Below, one piece after another: positions 6,049 to 9,304 of a stretch of 9,304 nucleotides of DNA. The stretch comes from an uncultured Methanobrevibacter sp. (lineage in GTDB: Archaea; Methanobacteriota; Methanobacteria; Methanobacteriales; Methanobacteriaceae): NCBI GenBank assembly GCA_905235495.1, contig CAJOMK010000035.1:1-9304 (forward strand), in the 5' to 3' direction. Position 1 is the first letter of the stretch, and each line of letters opens with the position of its first letter. The notes beneath the pieces are model-generated. The model saw only the letters and a program-made list of their open reading frames with translations, did not search any database and was not told the origin of the DNA. A program made the translations under genes and the position numbers.

Positions 6049-6195
6049 TTAATTTAAGTTCAACTCATTTAAAAGTTTATCTCTTTCTTTTCTAAGCTCA
6101 TTTAAAAGCTTTTCATCATTGCATCCTTCTTTTTCCAATTTTGCTAAGGTATGTGTAACAGCTTGCAATGTAGCTTCAAGTTGATTTACAGACAT
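6049..6195 (-). CDS. 48-residue helical protein of unknown function
   Basis: A short gene with strong start signals: minus-strand AGGAGAT (6201-6207) ends five bases before the ATG at 6193-6195, and a TATA box lies further upstream. The protein begins MSVNQLEATLQAVTHTLAKL, has a likely turn at EGCND (residues 28-32), and continues with a charged Leu-rich helix (KLLNELRKERDKLLNELN). Leucines recur at heptad-like spacing in both halves, so a helical hairpin or a coiled-coil oligomer is expected. There is no signal peptide, membrane segment or metal motif; the single Cys is at residue 30. It lies between surE and LSm on the same strand, 110 bases before LSm. No family was recognised. The start signals and amphipathic pattern argue that it is real. 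Confidence 0.75.
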   Translation of the reverse strand: MSVNQLEATLQAVTHTLAKLEKEGCNDEKLLNELRKERDKLLNELNLN

Positions 6196-6200
6196 ATTTT

Positions 6201-6207
6201 ATCTCCT
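6201..6207 (-). promoter_or_regulatory. Shine-Dalgarno site of the 48-residue gene
   Basis: Minus-strand AGGAGAT at five-base spacing from the ATG is one of the best ribosome-binding sites in the window and the main reason to accept this short frame as a gene. Confidence 0.75.
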
Positions 6208-6246
6208 AAATTTTTTATAATAATTAATTATAATTATGTATCTTAT

Positions 6247-6257
6247 CTTATATATTG
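6247..6257 (-). promoter_or_regulatory. TATA box for the 48-residue gene
   Basis: Minus-strand AATATATAAGA in the 87-base spacer behind surE. It predicts a start near 6226 and a leader of about 30 bases. Confidence 0.45.
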
Positions 6258-6282
6258 TTTGTGTATTATGAAATAAATTTGA

Positions 6283-7062
6283 CTATTCGCCATACCATCC
6301 CTTCAAGGATTCCAAATCACTAGCCATATCCAATATCAAAGGAGTCAATGTAGGCACATTCTCATTCAAAAGGACATGGTCATCTGAATCTTCAGGATTT
6401 CCTTCAAATAAAATACCATCTATCCAGTAATATTCCCTTCCTCTTGGATCTATACGCTTTTCAACAATAGGTTCATACATTCTTGTTGCCAAAGGACATA
6501 TCTTTGCTTTGTAGGAATCGGGACTTGCAGGAACATTAAGGTTCAATATGTCAACACCTTCTGGAAATCCATTGTCAATTACCTTTTGGATAAGGTCACC
6601 CAAGACTTTCTGGCTTGATGAAAAGTCAATTTCAATATGCCCTTCATCAAACTTGATGTTGTCATCTGGAGTATGTTGGCTCACTGCAATTGTAGGAATT
6701 CCTAAAGAAGCTGCCTCTGTTGCGGCACCTATTGTTCCAGATGTTGAAAGCTCTCCTTTTCCAGTGTTTCTACCTGTATTGATTCCAGAAATCATCAAAT
6801 CAGGCCATTCATCCATAAACTCATAAATTGCAATGGTCACTGCATCTGTAGGGGTTCCAGTGACTCCATAGCCGATATCCCCATCTCTCAAATTTACCTC
6901 ATTTACCCTAATAGGTTCAACGAGAGTCAATGCATGACCTATTCCACTTTGCTGATTGTATGGCGCAACCACCATGGTTCCTCCAAACTTTTGGGCAACC
7001 TGCTTAGCTGCCAAAATACCTGATGCGTCTACCCCATCGTCGTTAGATAATAAAATTTTCAT
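6283..7062 (-). CDS. surE: 5'/3'-nucleotidase SurE
   Basis: SurE is a metal-dependent phosphatase that releases phosphate from nucleoside 5'- and 3'-monophosphates, usually as a dimer or tetramer. The conserved N-terminus MKILLSNDDG is present, with the metal-binding D8-D9 pair. So are SGIGHA from S39, VTGTPTDAV at 67-75, SGINTGRNTG with N95, and STSGTIGAA at 106-114. All expected metal ligands (D8, D9, S39, N95) are seen. The 259-residue length fits the family. The start is placed at the ATG at 7060-7062, because homologues begin with MKIL and GATGAT lies five bases upstream; the frame stays open to an ATG at 7071 and a TTG at 7074, adding four residues. It follows thyA on the same strand after 114 bases that contain a T-tract, so the two are probably separate units. 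Confidence 0.95.
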   Translation of the reverse strand: MKILLSNDDGVDASGILAAKQVAQKFGGTMVVAPYNQQSGIGHALTLVEPIRVNEVNLRDGDIGYGVTGTPTDAVTIAIYEFMDEWPDLMISGINTGRNTGKGELSTSGTIGAATEAASLGIPTIAVSQHTPDDNIKFDEGHIEIDFSSSQKVLGDLIQKVIDNGFPEGVDILNLNVPASPDSYKAKICPLATRMYEPIVEKRIDPRGREYYWIDGILFEGNPEDSDDHVLLNENVPTLTPLILDMASDLESLKGWYGE

Positions 7063-7082
7063 ATGAATCATCAATATAATAC

Positions 7083-7106
7083 AATAAAAAATAGATTAAA
7101 AAAAGC
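7083..7106 (-). terminator. candidate T-tract terminator of thyA
   Basis: Minus-strand GCTTTTTTTAATCTATTTTT lies about 70 bases past the thyA stop, followed by more T-rich sequence before surE. No hairpin was found. Confidence 0.35.
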
Positions 7107-7133
7107 AATAATTTTAGAATTATCCAATAAGAC

Positions 7134-7177
7134 AATCCTAAAATCCAATCTTAAAAAATTTATAATAATCCTAAAAT
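7134..7177. repeat. 11-base direct repeat behind thyA
   Basis: AATCCTAAAAT occurs at 7134-7144 and 7167-7177, offset by 33 bases, with the second copy touching the thyA stop codon. The purpose is unknown; it may only be a small duplication. Confidence 0.5.
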
Positions 7178-7887
7178 TACTTTAATGAAGCCTTGTTGGC
7201 AGAAATCAATCTTCTTGCTGCCCTCATATCATTATTGTAGATATGGCCGGAAGTTGAATGATAGTGGAGTCCACCAAAGTTCAATTTGTCTCCCATGATT
7301 TCCTTGTTGACTTCCTCTTTCATCTTAATTCCAATATAGGTTATGAAGAACATGTTGGAATAGAATGCTCCAAAGATGTCATTGGAACGGAAGAAACAGT
7401 GAATGGTCAATTCCCCATCCCTTACGAGAATTTGAATAACTTGAAGACATGGAATGTCTTCCCTATCCCCATCCAATGCAGGGTCGATTGTAACTGCAAC
7501 TGCACGGTTACTTCCTGTAGCAGTTAAGATTCTCTGTTTCATGGTTTCAAATTGGTCTACACCAAAATGCTCTAATATACGGTTAGGATATGTGTAGACA
7601 AAACCTTGATTATCCCTAATTTCAAATGATTTTACATATTCATACAATGCATCTCCCTTGATAGGGCAGGAATCAATATCAAATTTTCCGCTTTTGATTT
7701 CCTGTAGCATCAATTCAGGAGTCATGTGTTGATATTTTGCTCTGAATTTCAAATCCAATGGATCATCAATAAGATAATAGTTACCGAGACTTTCTTTTAA
7801 ATGATGATCACTGTCCTTATATGTCTCCTTACCTTCAGTTAAGATTTTATTAACAAATTCTAAGTAACATTGACCAATAGATTTCAT
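7177..7887 (-). CDS. thyA: thymidylate synthase, methanogen type
   Basis: This 236-residue protein is the shortened methanogen form of ThyA, which methylates dUMP to dTMP with a folate-like C1 donor, probably a methanopterin derivative in this organism (inferred). Active-site marks are in the usual order. IPCLQVIQ carries the nucleophile C147. FFRSNDIFGAF carries R167, S168 and D170, matching the R-S-x-D-x-x-x-G motif. GHIYNND carries H215 and Y217, matching the dUMP-contacting HIY motif. The N-terminal third differs strongly from bacterial ThyA and the total is shorter than the bacterial 264, as expected for this subfamily. The ATG has only a weak AAGGAA upstream. A TATA-like TATATATTAAAA lies about 100 bases upstream in the 255-base spacer shared with the divergent Mrr-like gene. 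Confidence 0.9.
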   Translation of the reverse strand: MKSIGQCYLEFVNKILTEGKETYKDSDHHLKESLGNYYLIDDPLDLKFRAKYQHMTPELMLQEIKSGKFDIDSCPIKGDALYEYVKSFEIRDNQGFVYTYPNRILEHFGVDQFETMKQRILTATGSNRAVAVTIDPALDGDREDIPCLQVIQILVRDGELTIHCFFRSNDIFGAFYSNMFFITYIGIKMKEEVNKEIMGDKLNFGGLHYHSTSGHIYNNDMRAARRLISANKASLK

Positions 7888-7946
7888 AATAAACGATTCC
7901 TTAGTTTTATAATTAAAATTATTATCAGTAAAATAATTACAGACTT

Positions 7947-7975
7947 GAAAATAACTACTTGTTTAGATTATTTTC
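7947..7975. repeat. 8-base inverted repeat in the thyA upstream region
   Basis: GAAAATAA (7947-7954) is the exact reverse complement of TTATTTTC (7968-7975), with 13 bases between. It lies between the candidate thyA TATA element and the thyA ATG. It could be an operator or a weak leader hairpin; chance is also likely at this base composition. Confidence 0.3.
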
Positions 7976-7982
7976 TATTATT

Positions 7983-7994
7983 TTAATATATATG
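7983..7994 (-). promoter_or_regulatory. candidate TATA box for thyA
   Basis: Minus-strand ATATATATTAAA; it would start transcription near 7962 and give a leader of about 75 bases that includes the inverted repeat at 7947-7975. Confidence 0.35.
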
Positions 7995-8100
7995 CTAACC
8001 TTAATTATAAAATTTTTTATTAAATCAAGAAAGTGTGAAAAATTAATAAATTTTATGAGGATATTTAAAAAAAATTAATAAAAATTATATATTGAGAAAA

Positions 8101-8110
8101 TTATATAAAT
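8101..8110 (+). promoter_or_regulatory. TATA box for the Mrr-like membrane protein gene
   Basis: TTATATAAAT preceded by purine-rich GAGAAAA (possible BRE) predicts a start near 8130, about 13 bases before the GTG at 8143. The box lies inside the open frame that begins with TTG at 8092, an argument against that longer start. Confidence 0.5.
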
Positions 8111-8132
8111 ATATTATATTAAAATTAAGATT

Positions 8133-8138
8133 AGGTGA
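8133..8138 (+). promoter_or_regulatory. Shine-Dalgarno site selecting the GTG start at 8143
   Basis: AGGTGA four bases before GTG matches the archaeal anti-Shine-Dalgarno sequence. No comparable site precedes the TTG at 8092. Confidence 0.7.
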
Positions 8139-8142
8139 AACC

Positions 8143-9303
8143 GTGGAAAAACCACAATTAGTGAATTTTATAGCTAAAGTTCTTGAAGATTCTGGCTTTA
8201 AAGTTTACAAAAATTTTAAAACATCCCAACAGGTTGTAGACATTTATGCAATTCTCCAAACCTCAATGGGGGATTTTGGATTAGTAGTTGCATGCAAAAA
8301 CTACGATAAAGACTGGGAAGTTGGAATCGATGTTTTAAAAGAAATGGAAGTCATTGGCAAGAAACTTAAAGCATCTAAAGTTGCTGTTGTAACCAGTTCC
8401 GGTTTCTCTTCTCAAGCAAAAAGGTATGCTCAAGAGAGAAAAATCAAACTGATTGACAGAAACAACCTTGTTACTTTAGCCAAAAAATATTCAAATAAAA
8501 ATAAAGAACCAAAAGCAAGATTGGATCCTAGAACAGACAGAGTTGCTGATATTGACAGTGATTCATTCTATAATAGGGATGTCAACAGGGATTATATTGA
8601 CAATGCATCAAACTATGGCGGCCCAAGTAGCTATTACGATGACAGGTCATATAATATGCTTCAAAACTCTTATGAAGACTATGAGGAATACGCTGAAGAC
8701 ATAGAATATTATGAGGATGAAGTCGGCGGATTGGAATTAAGCCATTACGATGAGTATGATGATGAACTCTATCGTGCTGCATTCCTAAACAAGACTCCAA
8801 GGGACAATTATTCTAGACCAGTAAGTTCATTGTTTGCAAACCGCTACCAGGAAGCTCCTAAGAAAAGCAGAAGGTCATTCCTATCAAGTAAACCAAACAA
8901 CTCTCTCAGTCAAAGAAATAGAGATTTAGGAAATAGCGGAAGTCCAGACTATGGCAGCAGACATAGCTTCATGTCATCAACAAGTAATGCATTAAGCAAT
9001 TATAGCAGCAATATTCCTGAAAAACCAAGCAAACCAATTGGAGAAATCATTAAGCCTCTCCTTCAAAATACTATTGTAATGGTTGCAGTAACAGTTATCA
9101 TTTCCTACTTGATTGGATTCATCTTTGGAAAAATAGCTAAAATCCCAACAGGACACTTAGGAATCGGAGAGCTTATCATAGCATTGCTCTTATCCTATGG
9201 ATTAGTAATTTATGCAGATAAAGACGCAGATATTTTAGTAAAAGGAACAATTGTATTCTTTATTTCATTAGTGATAATAATGATATTGATTGTTGCTTTC
9301 TAA
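8143..9303 (+). CDS. membrane-anchored Mrr-like (restriction endonuclease-fold) protein
   Basis: With the GTG start the protein has 386 residues (the frame is open to a TTG 17 codons earlier). Residues about 1-115 resemble the Mrr_cat nuclease fold: a helix (LVNFIAKVLEDSGFKVY), VVDIYA with D33, then LVVACKNY with K52 and VAVVTSSGFSSQAKRYA. The usual Q/E-x-K of this fold reads A50-C-K52, so the second acidic or Gln position is replaced by Ala and cleavage is doubtful. Residues about 120-305 are a low-complexity linker rich in Tyr, Asp, Glu, Ser and Asn, with a very acidic stretch (YEDYEEYAEDIEYYEDE). Three hydrophobic helices close the protein (about 310-330, 341-358, 367-386), so the nuclease-like domain should be tethered at the membrane, probably on the cytoplasmic side. 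Its substrate and role are unknown. No methyltransferase or specificity gene is visible nearby, so a classical restriction system is unlikely on this evidence. Confidence 0.8.
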   Translation: MEKPQLVNFIAKVLEDSGFKVYKNFKTSQQVVDIYAILQTSMGDFGLVVACKNYDKDWEVGIDVLKEMEVIGKKLKASKVAVVTSSGFSSQAKRYAQERKIKLIDRNNLVTLAKKYSNKNKEPKARLDPRTDRVADIDSDSFYNRDVNRDYIDNASNYGGPSSYYDDRSYNMLQNSYEDYEEYAEDIEYYEDEVGGLELSHYDEYDDELYRAAFLNKTPRDNYSRPVSSLFANRYQEAPKKSRRSFLSSKPNNSLSQRNRDLGNSGSPDYGSRHSFMSSTSNALSNYSSNIPEKPSKPIGEIIKPLLQNTIVMVAVTVIISYLIGFIFGKIAKIPTGHLGIGELIIALLLSYGLVIYADKDADILVKGTIVFFISLVIIMILIVAF

Positions 9304-9304
9304 G

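Noticed and set aside
6548..6826. 92-codon plus-strand open frame
   Set aside because: It is antisense to conserved SurE motifs and has no start signals.
7258..7527. 89-codon plus-strand open frame
   Set aside because: It is antisense to the thymidylate synthase active-site region.
8582..8800. 72-codon minus-strand open frame rich in His
   Set aside because: It is the reverse reading of the Tyr/Asp/Glu linker of the Mrr-like protein; the His richness comes from mirrored codons.
8143..9303. Classical type IV or type I restriction system
   Set aside because: The Mrr-like domain is present, but there is no visible methylase, specificity or translocase gene, and the catalytic motif is altered.
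1..9304. CRISPR array, tRNA, rRNA, prophage or insertion-sequence ends
   Set aside because: No regularly spaced repeats, no GC-rich cloverleaf-like stretches (which stand out in AT-rich methanogens), and no terminal inverted repeats with target duplications were seen by eye around the accessory patch.

Overview
The window looks like a chromosomal segment of a methanogenic archaeon of the order Methanobacteriales, most likely Methanobrevibacter or a close relative. The grounds are gene content (a fused Kae1-Bud32, an archaeal-type CobT, the methanogen form of thymidylate synthase, an Sm-like archaeal protein), archaeal TATA-type promoters, Shine-Dalgarno sites matching GGAGGTGAT, and very AT-rich spacers full of A and T runs. 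No plasmid, phage, CRISPR, tRNA or rRNA signal was seen.

Layout. Bases 1-375 (minus) hold the N-terminal two thirds of an ITP/XTP pyrophosphatase (RdgB/HAM1). Bases 507-2382 form a decaying accessory patch on the minus strand with two broken genes. One is a PD-(D/E)XK nuclease/Rpn-transposase-like gene with one nonsense codon and three frame breaks. The other is a zinc-ribbon, single-pass membrane protein gene with two 1-base deletions. Bases 2594-4246 (minus) encode the intact Kae1-Bud32 fusion for tRNA t6A synthesis. It diverges from cobT (4491-5555, plus), which acts in cobamide lower-ligand activation, and the two share a TATA-rich region of 244 bases. A minus-strand group follows: thymidylate synthase (7177-7887), SurE nucleotidase (6283-7062), an unrecognised 48-residue helical protein (6049-6195) and a small divergent Sm-like RNA-binding protein (5741-5938). 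At the right end, on the plus strand, is a membrane-anchored Mrr-like nuclease-fold protein (8143-9303).

The housekeeping genes serve nucleotide quality control and metabolism (RdgB, SurE, ThyA), tRNA modification (Kae1-Bud32), RNA handling (LSm) and cofactor synthesis (CobT). Most seem to have their own promoters and T-tract terminators rather than forming one long operon.

No clearly new multi-gene system is visible. The points most worth a second look are the two reconstructed pseudogenes, the membrane-tethered Mrr-like protein with an altered active-site motif, the small LSm protein and its 48-residue neighbour, a 12-base motif recurring downstream of three minus-strand genes, and a tandem repeat between the Kae1-Bud32 and cobT promoters.
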